Assembly: GCF_001955715.1 (NCBI RefSeq)
Contig: NZ_CP019239.1
Location: 3,348,001 to 3,412,000, forward strand
DNA: 64,000 nucleotides
Direction of reading: 5' to 3'
DNA from: Rhodoferax saidenbachensis
GTDB lineage: Bacteria > Pseudomonadota > Gammaproteobacteria > Burkholderiales > Burkholderiaceae_C
Each line of letters starts with the position of its first letter. The stretch's first letter is position 1. Positions 29,175 to 39,150 of the stretch are shown here, one piece after another. Under the pieces are notes generated by a model. It was not told where the DNA came from, did no database searches, and saw only the letters and a program-made list of their open reading frames with translations. A program made the position numbers and the translations under genes.

Positions 29175-29316
29175 GCAAGCAAGACTGGCCTGGCCCCCAC
29201 TATCGGGGAACAGAACAGCGCAGTCCTTTTTCTAATCAGGGTGAAATGGGGCCGCTTCAGGGAAACACAAGCCGTGAAGCCCATGTGTCCATGCTGAACC
29301 AACCAAACCACTGATT

Positions 29317-30324
29317 TTAGCGTTGCGCGGCGGGCTGTCCGGCCGATGCGGCCATTTGGGGAACGGGCGCCGAAGTTACAGCAGGGGTGACCTTTGCGAC
29401 CTGAGGTGCGGATGGGAGGTTGCGCCCCGCGTTGAGGAACTTCTGGGGATCCTGAGGCACCCCTTGCACCAGAACCTCGAAATGCAAATGCGGGCCAGTG
29501 GAACGCCCGGTGGTACCCACTTCCGCAATCTTCTGGCCCCGCTTGATCAGATCGCCCTTTTTGACAAACACCCGCGAGGTGTGGGCGTAACGGGAAATCA
29601 GGTCATTGCCATGGTCGATTTCAATCATATTGCCGTATTGGGGGTGGAACTCCTGGGTCACCACCACACCGCCAGCTGCAGAAAAAATCGCGGTACCCGT
29701 ATCTGCCGGAAAATCCAGCCCGGTATGCAAAGCAGACTTTCCGGTAATCGGATCAATGCGCCAGCCAAAGACAGACCCCAGATTGCCGCCTTGCACCGGC
29801 AATTGGGTGGGCACCATCATTTTCTTGATTTTCTGCTCGAAGAGGCGCGACTCCATAACCGTCATCAGATCGGCCCGTTGTCCGGCCAGTTCATCGAGGT
29901 CGTTCAGCGTGGCTTGCAGCTCTTCCATGCTCAGGTCACGTCCCGACACCAAGGCACCGCCTTGTCCTGGTTTGATCTTGATATCTGCGGGGTTGATGCC
30001 GGCCAAACCGGAAACCCGTTCGCCCAAAGACTCCAGTTGCAGCATCTTGGCCTGCATCTCGCCAAGCTTCTTGGCCATGACTTCGATGTTTTCGCGCATG
30101 AAGCGGTCACGCTGGGCAAACTCATCCTTGACCACCAGCTTGACCAGAGAACCAATGATGGGCCAGCCTTCGCGTGCGCCTTTGAGGAAAACCCAGTGGT
30201 ACATGCCCAGCGACACCAGCATCAGTACCAAAGACAAGCCCAACAGGGCCGCAACCAGTTTGGTGCCACTTAAGTGGAAGGCCCTGCTCTTCGCGAGCCA
30301 GGCATCCGTGATAATCAACTGCAT
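29317..30324 (-). CDS. Membrane-anchored M23 metallopeptidase
   Basis: About 335 residues. One membrane anchor lies near residues 20-42 (LVAALLGLSLVLMLVSLGMY), then a coiled-coil-like region, then the LytM/M23 domain. That domain has zinc ligands in GKSALHTGLDFPADTG and TGPHLHFEVLVQG, so it should be an active peptidoglycan endopeptidase. The start at 30324 fits an AAAGGTG ribosome-binding site better than the ATG at 30333. The C-terminal tail is rich in Ala and Pro. It is divergent from dciA and upstream of secA. Confidence 0.92.
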   Translation of the reverse strand: MQLIITDAWLAKSRAFHLSGTKLVAALLGLSLVLMLVSLGMYHWVFLKGAREGWPIIGSLVKLVVKDEFAQRDRFMRENIEVMAKKLGEMQAKMLQLESLGERVSGLAGINPADIKIKPGQGGALVSGRDLSMEELQATLNDLDELAGQRADLMTVMESRLFEQKIKKMMVPTQLPVQGGNLGSVFGWRIDPITGKSALHTGLDFPADTGTAIFSAAGGVVVTQEFHPQYGNMIEIDHGNDLISRYAHTSRVFVKKGDLIKRGQKIAEVGTTGRSTGPHLHFEVLVQGVPQDPQKFLNAGRNLPSAPQVAKVTPAVTSAPVPQMAASAGQPAAQR

Positions 30325-30352
30325 CGCATTCACCTTTCACGTCTCTTGGGCC

Positions 30353-30667
30353 ATGAACCGCCGCAACCACGCCATCACGCTGTTACAGGCCACACAAGAA
30401 TCGCCTACGTTGGCGCGCTTGGCTGAGCTTGCCACAGACTCTTCGGCGCGCCTCAAAGCAGTGGAGACCCTTATCCCCAGCAGCCTGCGCAAGGCCGTCA
30501 AGGCCGGTCCTATCGAGGGTGGCGTCTGGTGCCTGATTCTGGACAACAACGCCGTTGCAGCCAAAATCCGCCAACTCCTGCCCTCCATGGAATCGCATCT
30601 ACGCTCCAAGGGATGGGAGGTTAGCGCAATTCGGCTTAAGGTTCAAATGTCGCACAGCGCCGGTTAA
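30353..30667 (+). CDS. dciA: DciA-like (DUF721) protein
   Basis: 104 residues of the DUF721 family. Members are considered the ancestral loaders of the replicative helicase DnaB. The protein is small, basic and without a signal peptide; the KH-like core runs SSLRKAVKAGPIEGGVWCLI. The ATG at 30353 begins MNRRNHAITLLQATQ. The frame stays open far upstream but overlaps the M23 gene there. Position next to the M23 gene and secA is usual in Burkholderiales. Confidence 0.8.
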   Translation: MNRRNHAITLLQATQESPTLARLAELATDSSARLKAVETLIPSSLRKAVKAGPIEGGVWCLILDNNAVAAKIRQLLPSMESHLRSKGWEVSAIRLKVQMSHSAG

Positions 30668-30689
30668 GAAGACGCTGGGGACGGAAAAA

Positions 30690-30765
30690 TGGTGCCGCTT
30701 GTCGGATTCGAACTGACGACCTACCGCTTACAAGGCGGTTGCTCTACCAACTGAGCTAAAGCGGC
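30690..30765 (-). tRNA. tRNA-Thr (anticodon TGT)
   Basis: On the minus strand it folds as a standard cloverleaf. The acceptor is GCCGCTT/AAGCGGC with discriminator A and encoded CCA. The D arm is AGCTCAGTTGGTAGAGC, the anticodon stem is CCGCC/GGCGG around CTTGTAA with anticodon TGT, and the T arm has GTTCGAATC. 76 bases with CCA. Confidence 0.97.
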
Positions 30766-30793
30766 ACGGGCTGGATTCTACCTCAGCAAAAGC

Positions 30794-31264
30794 TCACTTT
30801 ATGCGAGTGAGCGAAGGTCGTGCTCCGCTGGGAGGGCGTGGTGTGTCTGGCCCATTGTCTTCAGCGGGCGTTTCCACACTGGTCAACACCGTCACCTTGG
30901 CTTCACTGGCCGGTGTTTCTTCAGGTGCGTCGCCCGATGTCGCCAGCATGGGAAAGGCCATTCCCTGGCCGTTCTCACGCGCATAGATAGCCAGCACCCG
31001 GTCCACGGGCACCAGAATATCCCGCGCCACGCCACCGAAGCGCCCTTTGAACTCGATGAAATCATTGCCCAGTTGCAATGCGCTGGTCGCATCGAAACTG
31101 ATGTTGAGCACGATTTCACCGTCCTTCACATACTCATTGGGCACACGCACCCGCTCATCCACCAGAACGGCGATGAACGGCGTGAACCCGTTGTCGGTGC
31201 ACCATTCGTACAACGCACGAATGAGATAGGGGCGCGTAGAGCTGGAATCTTTGGCGTCAATCAT
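30794..31264 (-). CDS. sspB: ClpXP protease specificity-enhancing factor SspB
   Basis: 156 residues. The adaptor that delivers ssrA-tagged and other substrates to ClpXP. The folded N-terminal domain (TRPYLIRALYEWCTDNGFTP through EFKGRFGGVARDI) is followed by a flexible Pro/Glu-rich linker. The C-terminus ends RPSLTRIK, a short tail of the kind that docks on ClpX. It follows sspA by 14 bases. Confidence 0.94.
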   Translation of the reverse strand: MIDAKDSSSTRPYLIRALYEWCTDNGFTPFIAVLVDERVRVPNEYVKDGEIVLNISFDATSALQLGNDFIEFKGRFGGVARDILVPVDRVLAIYARENGQGMAFPMLATSGDAPEETPASEAKVTVLTSVETPAEDNGPDTPRPPSGARPSLTRIK

Positions 31265-31278
31265 GGCAACAACAGGGC

Positions 31279-31890
31279 TTACTTGCGCATGACCTTTTCG
31301 GAAGGCGTCAGCGCTTCAATGTAGGCAGGGCGCGAGAAGATGCGTTCTGCATATTTGAGCAGCGGAGCAGCGTTCTTGCTCAGATCGATGCCGTAGTAGT
31401 CCAGGCGCCACAGCAGAGGGGCAATCGCCACATCCAGCATGGAGAAGTTGTCGCCCAGCATGTACTTGTTCTTGAGGAACACAGGGGCCAATTGTGTCAA
31501 ACGATCACGGATGTGTGAACGGGCTTTTTCCAGCGCCTTCTCGTTGCCCTTGGAAGCACGGGCTTCGAGCGTGGATACGTGGACAAACAGCTCCTTCTCG
31601 AAATTCAGCAGGAACAGGCGTACACGGGCGCGGTCGACCGGGTCACCGGGCATCAATTGGGGATGCGGGAAACGCTCGTCGATGTACTCGTTGATGATGT
31701 TGGATTCGTACAGAATCAAGTCGCGCTCGACCAGAATCGGCACTTGCCCGTAAGGGTTCATCACGCTGATGTCTTCGGGCTTGTTGTACAGGTCCACATC
31801 ACGGATTTCGAAGTCCATGCCCTTTTCAAAGAGCACAAAGCGGCAGCGGTGGGAAAAAGGGCAGGTTGTTCCTGAATACAGCACCATCAT
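31279..31890 (-). CDS. sspA: Stringent starvation protein A
   Basis: 203 residues with a glutathione S-transferase fold: thioredoxin-like N-terminal half MMVLYSGTTCPFSHRCRFVL and ESNIINEYIDERFPHPQLMP, then a helical C-terminal half. SspA binds RNA polymerase in stress and has no GST activity. The start has two adjacent ATG codons; the first has GGAG about 10 bases upstream. It lies downstream of petABC, a widespread arrangement. Confidence 0.94.
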   Translation of the reverse strand: MMVLYSGTTCPFSHRCRFVLFEKGMDFEIRDVDLYNKPEDISVMNPYGQVPILVERDLILYESNIINEYIDERFPHPQLMPGDPVDRARVRLFLLNFEKELFVHVSTLEARASKGNEKALEKARSHIRDRLTQLAPVFLKNKYMLGDNFSMLDVAIAPLLWRLDYYGIDLSKNAAPLLKYAERIFSRPAYIEALTPSEKVMRK

Positions 31891-31916
31891 GGCGGGAGAC
31901 TCCTAAAAAATGAAAA

Positions 31917-31945
31917 AGAGTGGGTCGCCTTGGCAAACCCACTCT
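31917..31945 (-). terminator. Terminator after petC
   Basis: Stem AGAGTGGGT/ACCCACTCT with an 11-base loop, followed on the minus strand by TTTTTCATTTTTT. It lies between petC and sspA. Confidence 0.9.
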
Positions 31946-31991
31946 GACACCATCACGCAAGGCCTTTACGACCCGTGCGACAGCACGCGAC

Positions 31992-32747
31992 TTACTTGAC
32001 GTCTTTCCAGAACGCCGCATTCAGGCGCCACGCAAACAGCGTCAGCACCGAGAGGAACAACAACACCCACACACCCACGCGAACACGGGTGTTCTGTGCG
32101 GGCTCACCCATCCACTGCAAGTAATTCACCAGATCACCCACAGCCTGGTCGTATTGGGTGGGTGTCATCGTGCCGGGTGTCACTTGTTGCCAGCCCTTGA
32201 AGACATGCACTTCGTGGCCATGCTCTTCGACCGTGTCGTACACCGGCACGCGCTTGCCTTGCAATTCCCACAAAGCGTGGGGCATGCCTACGCTGGGGAA
32301 CACCAGGTTGTTCCAACCCGTGGCCTTGGTTTCGTCAGGGTAGTAGGTACGCAAGTAGGTGTACAGGTAGTCGGCACCCGAACCACCGGCTCCTGCACGC
32401 GAGCGGGCAATCACGGTCAGATCAGGAGGATTGGCACCGAACCATTCTTTGGCCTGCTTGGGATCAATCGCCGCCTTCATGGTTTCACCCACTTTTTCGG
32501 TGGTGAACAGCAGGTTGTCCTTGATCTGTTGGTCGGTCAGACCAATGTCTTTCAGGCGGTTGAAGCGCATGAACGCCGCAGAGTGGCAGTTCAGGCAGTA
32601 GTTTACAAACAGCTTGGCACCGTTTTGCAGGGATGCCAAATCGTTGGTCTTGGAAGGCGCCTTGTCCAGGGGGTGGCCGCCGCCCGAAGCATGGGCACCG
32701 GCTACGAAGCCCAGAGCCGCCACGAGAGTAATGATGATTTTTTTCAT
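31992..32747 (-). CDS. petC: Cytochrome c1 of the bc1 complex
   Basis: 251 residues. Signal peptide MKKIIITLVAALGFVAGAHA. The haem c site CLNCH lies near residue 55, and a second ligand-bearing segment follows. A C-terminal membrane anchor (VGVWVLLFLSVLTLFAWRL) holds it in the inner membrane with its haem in the periplasm. It accepts electrons from the Rieske protein. Last gene of petABC. Confidence 0.96.
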   Translation of the reverse strand: MKKIIITLVAALGFVAGAHASGGGHPLDKAPSKTNDLASLQNGAKLFVNYCLNCHSAAFMRFNRLKDIGLTDQQIKDNLLFTTEKVGETMKAAIDPKQAKEWFGANPPDLTVIARSRAGAGGSGADYLYTYLRTYYPDETKATGWNNLVFPSVGMPHALWELQGKRVPVYDTVEEHGHEVHVFKGWQQVTPGTMTPTQYDQAVGDLVNYLQWMGEPAQNTRVRVGVWVLLFLSVLTLFAWRLNAAFWKDVK

Positions 32748-32765
32748 GTCAGTCGTCTCCTGCGC

Positions 32766-34178
32766 TCAGTGGGCCGCAAAGTTCACACGCGCGGGAACTG
32801 GTTTGGACGCACCCAACGCACTCCACCAAGGCATCAATAGGAAGAAACCGAAGTAGAACAAGGTTCCAACTTGCGAGACACGCTCTCCCAGAGCGGATGG
32901 TGCCTGTACGCCCAGGTAGGCCAGGACCACAAAGTTGATGACAAAAATGCCATACAGGTATTTGTGCCAGTCAGGGCGATAACGGATGGACTTGACCGGG
33001 CTGTAGTCCAGCCAAGGCAGGAAGAACAGGATGATCACAGCGCCGCCCATCACCACCACGCCCCAGAATTTGGCATCGATATTGAGCATCAGCACAGTGG
33101 CCACCACGGCGGCACCAGCGATCACCGCCTTGAAAAGGGTCGGCATCTTGAACTTGTAGATGCTGAATGCAGCAGCGCCGAGTACACAGGCAATCAACGC
33201 ATACATCATCTCGCTGGTGATGGCACGCAGCATCGAGTAGTACGGCGTGAAATACCAGACCGGCGCGATGTGCGCAGGCGTCTTCAGCGGATCAGCCGGG
33301 ATGAAGTTGTTGTACTCCAGGAAGTAACCACCCATCTCAGGCGCAAAGAAGATGATGGCGGTAAAGACCATCAGGAACATGCTCACGGCGAAGATGTCAT
33401 GCACCGTGTAGTAGGGGTGGAAAGGCACGCCGTCCAGCGGATGGCCTGCTGCATCGCGGGGGGCGTTGGGACCCTTGATTTCGATACCGTCGGGGTTGTT
33501 GGAACCCACGTCGTGCAGCGCCAGCAAGTGCGCCACCACCAAGCCCAACAGGACCAGCGGTACGGCAATCACGTGGAAGCTGAAGAAGCGGTTCAACGTG
33601 GCGTCACCCACCACGTAGTCGCCACGGATCAGCAAAGCCAGATCAGGACCAACGAAAGGAATCGCGGCAAACAGGTTCACGATCACTTGGGCGCCCCAGT
33701 AGGACATCTGGCCCCAAGGCAACAGGTAACCCATGAAGGCTTCAGCCATCAGGCACAGGAAGATCGCGCAGCCAAAGATCCAGACCAGTTCGCGTGGTTT
33801 GCGGTAGCTGCCGTAAATGAGGCCGCGGAACATGTGCAGGTAAACCACCACAAAAAACGCGGAAGCACCCGTGGAGTGCATGTAGCGAATCAGCCAACCC
33901 CATGGCACATCACGCATGATGTATTCCACCGAACCGAATGCCAAGGCGGCATCGGGCTTGTAGTGCATGACCAGGAAAATGCCGGTCACGATCTGGATCA
34001 CCAGCACCAGCAGGGCCAGCGAACCGAAGATGTACCAGAAGTTGAAGTTCTTCGGAGCGTAGTACTCCGACATATGGACCTTGTACGCATCGAAGGCGGT
34101 GGGGAACCGGTTTTCAAACCAGTTCGTCACCTTTTCGCTAGCCGAGGCGTTGGGAGAGATTTCCTTGAATTCAGCCAT
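32766..34178 (-). CDS. petB: Cytochrome b of the bc1 complex
   Basis: 470 residues. Multi-span membrane protein carrying two b haems and the quinol sites. The helix pairs have histidine ligands in RYMHSTGASAFFVVVYLHMF and FFSFHVIAVPLVLLGLVVAH. PWG in LPWGQMSYWGAQV and the PEW-region equivalent (APVWYFTPYYS, with W in a PVW form) mark the Qo site. The E of the usual PEW is V here, as far as I can read. Confidence 0.95.
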   Translation of the reverse strand: MAEFKEISPNASASEKVTNWFENRFPTAFDAYKVHMSEYYAPKNFNFWYIFGSLALLVLVIQIVTGIFLVMHYKPDAALAFGSVEYIMRDVPWGWLIRYMHSTGASAFFVVVYLHMFRGLIYGSYRKPRELVWIFGCAIFLCLMAEAFMGYLLPWGQMSYWGAQVIVNLFAAIPFVGPDLALLIRGDYVVGDATLNRFFSFHVIAVPLVLLGLVVAHLLALHDVGSNNPDGIEIKGPNAPRDAAGHPLDGVPFHPYYTVHDIFAVSMFLMVFTAIIFFAPEMGGYFLEYNNFIPADPLKTPAHIAPVWYFTPYYSMLRAITSEMMYALIACVLGAAAFSIYKFKMPTLFKAVIAGAAVVATVLMLNIDAKFWGVVVMGGAVIILFFLPWLDYSPVKSIRYRPDWHKYLYGIFVINFVVLAYLGVQAPSALGERVSQVGTLFYFGFFLLMPWWSALGASKPVPARVNFAAH

Positions 34179-34189
34179 ATTGTTCTTCC

Positions 34190-34804
34190 TCAGGCTTTCT
34201 TGTCTTCGCCGATCAGCAGCTTGCTGTCAGACAGGTACATGTGCGGTGGCACTTCCAGATTGTCCGGAGCGGGCTTGTTCTTGAAGACGCGGCCAGCCAT
34301 ATCAAAGGTGGAGCCGTGGCACGGGCACAGGAAGCCGCCCTTCCAGTCGTCCGGCAGGGACGGCTGGGCGCCAAGCTGGAATTTGTCGGAAGGCGAGCAA
34401 CCCAGGTGCGAGCAGATACCCACAGCCACAAAAAATTCGGGCTTGATGGAACGTCCCTCATTGCGGGCGTACTCGGGGGTCAGTTCACTGGGTTTGCGCT
34501 CAGACTTGGGGTCTGCGAGTTGACCATCCAGGTTCGGCAGTGCTGCGACCTGCTCAGGCGTACGCCGCACGATCCAGACCGGCTTGCCGCGCCATTCAAC
34601 CGTGATTTTTTCACCGGGCTTGATCTCCCCGATATCTACTTCCACGGCAGCACCGGCGGCCTTGGCGCGCTCGGAAGGCTGGAAAGTGCTCACAAAGGGG
34701 ATGGCGGTTGCGACACCGCCCACTGCACCAGCGCAGCCGGAAGCAATCAACCAAGTCCGTTTGCTGGCGTCGATCTTTTTGGTGTCGACAGGGGTTTCAC
34801 TCAT
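34190..34804 (-). CDS. petA: Rieske iron-sulfur subunit of the bc1 complex
   Basis: 204 residues. A twin-arginine-like or single N-terminal membrane segment (RTWLIASGCAGAVGGVATAI) is followed by the Rieske domain with cluster-binding motifs CSHLGC and CPCHGS. The ATG at 34804 gives MSETPVDTKKID and is preferred over 34816. The tatABC genes that may export such folded cluster proteins lie 5 kb away on the same strand. First gene of petABC. Confidence 0.96.
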   Translation of the reverse strand: MSETPVDTKKIDASKRTWLIASGCAGAVGGVATAIPFVSTFQPSERAKAAGAAVEVDIGEIKPGEKITVEWRGKPVWIVRRTPEQVAALPNLDGQLADPKSERKPSELTPEYARNEGRSIKPEFFVAVGICSHLGCSPSDKFQLGAQPSLPDDWKGGFLCPCHGSTFDMAGRVFKNKPAPDNLEVPPHMYLSDSKLLIGEDKKA

Positions 34805-34959
34805 GAGAATCCTCAATGAACATCGCTAGGAGGGGTAAGCGAAGGATTGTAGCTGACGCCCACACCCGAATTCAACGCTCCCGGGCCCTGGTGTCTGCTC
34901 GACCAGGCCGGATTTGTGGACAATGGGGGCCATTTTTCAACCAAGCAAGGCAGGTCACG

Positions 34960-35388
34960 ATGGGAATGTTGCAAGAATTCAAGGATTTCGCGGTCAAGGG
35001 CAATGTGATCGATCTGGCCGTCGGTGTCATTATTGGCGGCGCGTTTGGCAAGATCGTCGACTCGGTCGTGGCCGACCTGATCATGCCGCTGGTGGGCGCC
35101 GTGATCGGAAAGCTGGACTTTTCCAACCTTTACGTGGTGCTTGGCAACGTCCCACCCGGCACAGAGGCCACGCTGGCCGCCCTCAAGAAGGCGGGCGTGC
35201 CCGTGTTTGCCTATGGCAACTTCATCACCGTGGGCGTGAACTTTGCGATTCTGGCTTTCATCATCTTCCTGATGGTCAAGCAGATCAACAAGCTGAAGAA
35301 AGAGGCTCCGGCCCCCGAAGCGCCACCCGTTGTCACGCCCGAAGACGTGCTACTGCTGCGCGAAATTCGCGACAGTCTGAAGAAGTAA
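34960..35388 (+). CDS. mscL: Large-conductance mechanosensitive channel MscL
   Basis: 142 residues. Two membrane helices: the pore-lining [20 protein letters not shown] with the conserved [13 protein letters not shown] signature, and [20 protein letters not shown] cytoplasmic C-terminal helix ends [15 protein letters not shown]. Opens under membrane tension in osmotic down-shock. The ATG at 34960 is preferred; the frame is open to 34816 but without homology. Repeat B begins at the base after its stop codon. Confidence 0.96.
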   Translation: MGMLQEFKDFAVKGNVIDLAVGVIIGGAFGKIVDSVVADLIMPLVGAVIGKLDFSNLYVVLGNVPPGTEATLAALKKAGVPVFAYGNFITVGVNFAILAFIIFLMVKQINKLKKEAPAPEAPPVVTPEDVLLLREIRDSLKK

Positions 35389-35555
35389 CCCCCACGCTCC
35401 GCCCACGCACGGCTTAAGGCCGTGCATGGCCTATTGCCACAACGTGAGCGCATCTGCGGCCACAGATGCGTGAGCGGGTCGCTGCCCCCCCCATGGGGGC
35501 TAATTTGGCTTCGCCGCTCTTCGAGAACCCTTGGGGCGGCCCGGCGGGAAATTGC
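35389..35555 (+). repeat. Repeat B, copy after mscL
   Basis: Begins CCCCCACGCTC immediately after the mscL stop. Then come a hairpin CACGGCTTAAGGCCGTG, a GCATCTGTGGCC-type stem around 35450-35470, and CGCTGCCCCCCCCATGGGGG, ending near CTTGGGGCGGCCCGGCG. It is the reverse complement of the copy at 40704-40861 over most of its length. Confidence 0.85.
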
Positions 35556-35574
35556 CAGCGGCTGGGGCGCGCCA

Positions 35575-35632
35575 GTTGCTATTGATTTAGTAGCTGCTTG
35601 CGCACTACCTACGCGGGCTACAGCCCCTTTTT
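35575..35632 (+). repeat. Repeat A, copy 7 (mscL-pdxA)
   Basis: TTGCTATTGATTTAGTAGC, TGCTTGCGCA, then GGGCTACAGCCCCTTTTTT, between the convergent mscL and pdxA genes. It is one of the best-preserved copies and has a terminator-like T-run at its end. Confidence 0.85.
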
Positions 35633-36685
35633 TCATATATTTTCGATGCCACAGAGCTGGCGTGCCATGCGAATGGCCGCCAACAGGCTGGACGCGTCGG
35701 CGCGGCCAGTACCGGCAATGTCAAACGCGGTGCCGTGGTCCGGGCTGGTGCGCACCAGCGGCAGGCCCAGCGTCACATTGACACCCTGCTCCACCCCCAG
35801 GTACTTCACTGGGATCAGCCCCTGGTCGTGGTACATCGCCACCACCACGTCAAATTCACCGGGCTTGGCAGGCGTGTTGCGCGCGCGCATGAACACCGTG
35901 TCGGGTGCATAGGGGCCAAACACCTGACTGCCCTGTGCGCGGGCGGCATCCATCGCCGGAACGATGGTGTCCAGCTCCTCGCGGCCAAACAGGCCGCCCT
36001 CCCCCGCATGGGGGTTGAGCCCCGCCACCGCGATACGCGGTGCACGGCCCAGCACTGCGGCCAAAGCCGTGTGGGTGATCAACAGGGTTTGCAAGACGTT
36101 GTCCAACGTCACCGCAGCCAGCGCATCGCGCAACGACATATGGATGCTCACCAGTACGGTACGTAGCTCGTCATTGGCCAGCATCATGCGCACCGGCACA
36201 TCCGCCACCGCCTTGCCCAGATGCCGCGCCGCCGCGTCCTGCAGCATTTCGGTGTGGCCCGGAAAACGGTCGTAGGGTGCGCCTGCCGCCGACAACGCCT
36301 CCTTGTGCAACGGCGCGGTGACCAGAGCCGCCACCTCGCCGCGCAGGGCCGCGTCGGCCGCCCACAGCACGCAACGCCCGGCAAACTCGCCCGCCTCTTT
36401 GCTGACCTGGCCCATGGCCACGGGCGCCAAGGCGGCGCCGACCTGGAGCACCGGGATGCAACGGGGCGGAACGTCAAGCGCTTCGTCGGGTGATGCTATC
36501 TGCGCTACCGGCAACGGCGGATGCCCGGCACTGGCCAGCAAAGCCGCTGCACGCCGCATGGCCTGCACGTCACCGGCCACAAAACAACCGCGCACGTCTT
36601 CCGGTTGCGCCGCAAAACACTTGGCAATGATTTCCGGGCCTATGCCAGCGGCATCCCCCAAAGTAATGGCAATGGGACGCAGCAT
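35633..36685 (-). CDS. pdxA: 4-hydroxythreonine-4-phosphate dehydrogenase
   Basis: 350 residues. Oxidises 4-phosphohydroxythreonine in pyridoxal phosphate synthesis. ITLGDAAGIGPEIIAK is the family opening (usually GDPAGIGPE, here GDAAGIGPE). GHTEMLQDAA, LNPHAGEGGLFGREE and AMYHDQGLIPVKYLG carry the metal-binding histidines. The ATG at 36685 was chosen because it gives the family length. It starts one base after the stop of the NIF3 gene. Confidence 0.95.
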   Translation of the reverse strand: MLRPIAITLGDAAGIGPEIIAKCFAAQPEDVRGCFVAGDVQAMRRAAALLASAGHPPLPVAQIASPDEALDVPPRCIPVLQVGAALAPVAMGQVSKEAGEFAGRCVLWAADAALRGEVAALVTAPLHKEALSAAGAPYDRFPGHTEMLQDAAARHLGKAVADVPVRMMLANDELRTVLVSIHMSLRDALAAVTLDNVLQTLLITHTALAAVLGRAPRIAVAGLNPHAGEGGLFGREELDTIVPAMDAARAQGSQVFGPYAPDTVFMRARNTPAKPGEFDVVVAMYHDQGLIPVKYLGVEQGVNVTLGLPLVRTSPDHGTAFDIAGTGRADASSLLAAIRMARQLCGIENI

Positions 36686-36686
36686 G

Positions 36687-37442
36687 TCAGGCGGGGTTAT
36701 CAATGTCAATGAACTGGTGCTCCAGCCCCAACTGCACAGCGGCATGCGCGGCAACGGCCTGCGCGCCATACCGCTCAGTAGCATGGTGACCGCAGGCCAG
36801 GTACGCCACGCCGCATTCGCGGGCGTAGTGGGCTTGTGGCTCCGAAATTTCACCGGTGATGAAGGCATCCACACCGGCGGCAATCGCGTCTTCAAAATAC
36901 CCCTGTGCGCCGCCCGTGCACCAGCCCACGCGGCGTACCGGGCCGGGTTTGCCGGGCACCAGCACCACGGCGTGGCCCAGTGTGGTCTCCGCGTGACGGG
37001 CCAAAGCCTGCGCATCGGCAAACGGTCCGTTCAGTGGCGCGCCGGTCCAGCCCAGTTGCTGCTCTCCAAAACGACCATCGGCCTGCAGACCGAGCTGCAC
37101 ACCGAGTTGCGCGTTGTTACCCAGTTCGGCGTGCGCGTCCAGCGGCAGGTGGTACGCAAACAGATTGATGTTGTGCGCCAGCAGGGGCGCGAGGCGCTGG
37201 CGCATCCAGCCAGTGACCCGGCCGTCGTGGCCGCGCCAGAACAGGCCGTGGTGTACGAGGATGGCGTCCGCGTTCGCGGCGATGGCGGCTTCAATCAGCG
37301 CCAGGCTGGCGGTGACGCCGGAGACGATTTTGCGCACCTGCGCCCGCCCTTCGACCTGCAGGCCGTTGGGGCAGTAGTCCTTGAAACGCTCGGGCTGCAG
37401 CAGCGTATCCAGCAGGGTGTGAAGGTCTTGGCGGTCGGTCAT
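36687..37442 (-). CDS. NIF3-like dinuclear metal centre protein
   Basis: 251 residues of the YbgI/NIF3 family (also labelled GTP cyclohydrolase I type 2-like). Metal ligands lie in ADAILVHHGLFWRG and LFAYHLPLDAHAELGNNAQL, and near the C-terminus in FITGEISEPQAHYARE and LACGHHATERYG. The cellular role is unsettled. Its start overlaps the upstream gene by 4 bases. Confidence 0.92.
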   Translation of the reverse strand: MTDRQDLHTLLDTLLQPERFKDYCPNGLQVEGRAQVRKIVSGVTASLALIEAAIAANADAILVHHGLFWRGHDGRVTGWMRQRLAPLLAHNINLFAYHLPLDAHAELGNNAQLGVQLGLQADGRFGEQQLGWTGAPLNGPFADAQALARHAETTLGHAVVLVPGKPGPVRRVGWCTGGAQGYFEDAIAAGVDAFITGEISEPQAHYARECGVAYLACGHHATERYGAQAVAAHAAVQLGLEHQFIDIDNPA

Positions 37443-37831
37443 GGAACGGTAGGTTCAGAGGGTGCCCGCATTGTCGTTGAAGCCACAGGCTCAGGCACGA
37501 TGCTGCAGTCACAACCTGTGCCCGCCGCAATCCAGCGGCGCGCGAGTTTTGCCAGGCCCCAAGCCAGAGGTTGCGCCAACCAGCGCAGGAGCGCAGGCAA
37601 TGCTGCGCGCAATACGGCGGCAGGCTCTGCTAAGGCCCCGCAGCGGTAGATGCTCTCTGTCTCGCTCCAGCGCAAGGCATCACAGGCCCCACTGCGCCGC
37701 CCGGACAACACCACGCCCAACGGGCAGGGCTCTGCCAGGCAACACACACCGCAGCCGTTGCATGGCGCAGCCACGGGCGGCTTGGGTGGCGCCAGTGGCT
37801 GGATATGGATGATTTGGGACGTTGAGGCCAT
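37439..37831 (-). CDS. Small cysteine-cluster protein (YkgJ-like)
   Basis: 130 residues. A cysteine cluster near the N-terminus, CNGCGVCCLAEPCPLG, plus CDALRW and a later YRCG, resembles the YkgJ family of putative zinc- or iron-binding proteins. No signal peptide. A hydrophobic stretch, AALPALLRWLAQPLAWGLAK, may contact the membrane. It overlaps the NIF3 gene by 4 bases and diverges from the protease gene. The function is not known. Confidence 0.75.
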   Translation of the reverse strand: MASTSQIIHIQPLAPPKPPVAAPCNGCGVCCLAEPCPLGVVLSGRRSGACDALRWSETESIYRCGALAEPAAVLRAALPALLRWLAQPLAWGLAKLARRWIAAGTGCDCSIVPEPVASTTMRAPSEPTVP

Positions 37832-37895
37832 GCAGCCCCCAATGTACTGCGCCGCCCCAGCGCCTCGATCGACCGCAGCCCTACAATTTGCACCT

Positions 37896-39041
<1,146 letters not shown>

Positions 39042-39052
39042 CTGCTACCGCA

Positions 39053-39110
39053 GTTGCTATTGTTTCAGGAGCTGCCTGTGCACATGGCGTGCGGGCTGCA
39101 GGCACTTTTC
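39053..39110 (+). repeat. Repeat A, copy 8 (protease-tatC)
   Basis: TTGCTATTGTTTCAGGAGC, TGCCTGTGCA, then GCGGGCTGCAGGCACTTTT, between convergent genes. Diverged but with all modules in order. Confidence 0.65.
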
Positions 39111-39150
39111 ATCACCATTTGAAACACCACTCCGGCTAGGCCGTGGTATC

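Noticed and set aside
27456..29297. 613-residue open frame on the plus strand across secA
   Set aside because: A shadow of secA; the real gene has every Walker and zinc motif.
32871..34523. 550-residue open frame on the plus strand across petB and petA
   Set aside because: A shadow frame rich in His and Gln from complementary codons; petB and petA are certain on the other strand.
34816..34959. A longer mscL starting at 34816
   Set aside because: The extra 48 codons have no family support; MscL begins [15 protein letters not shown] at 34960.
36300..37649. 448-residue open frame on plus across pdxA and the NIF3 gene
   Set aside because: A shadow frame; both minus-strand genes have conserved metal-binding motifs and tight coupling.
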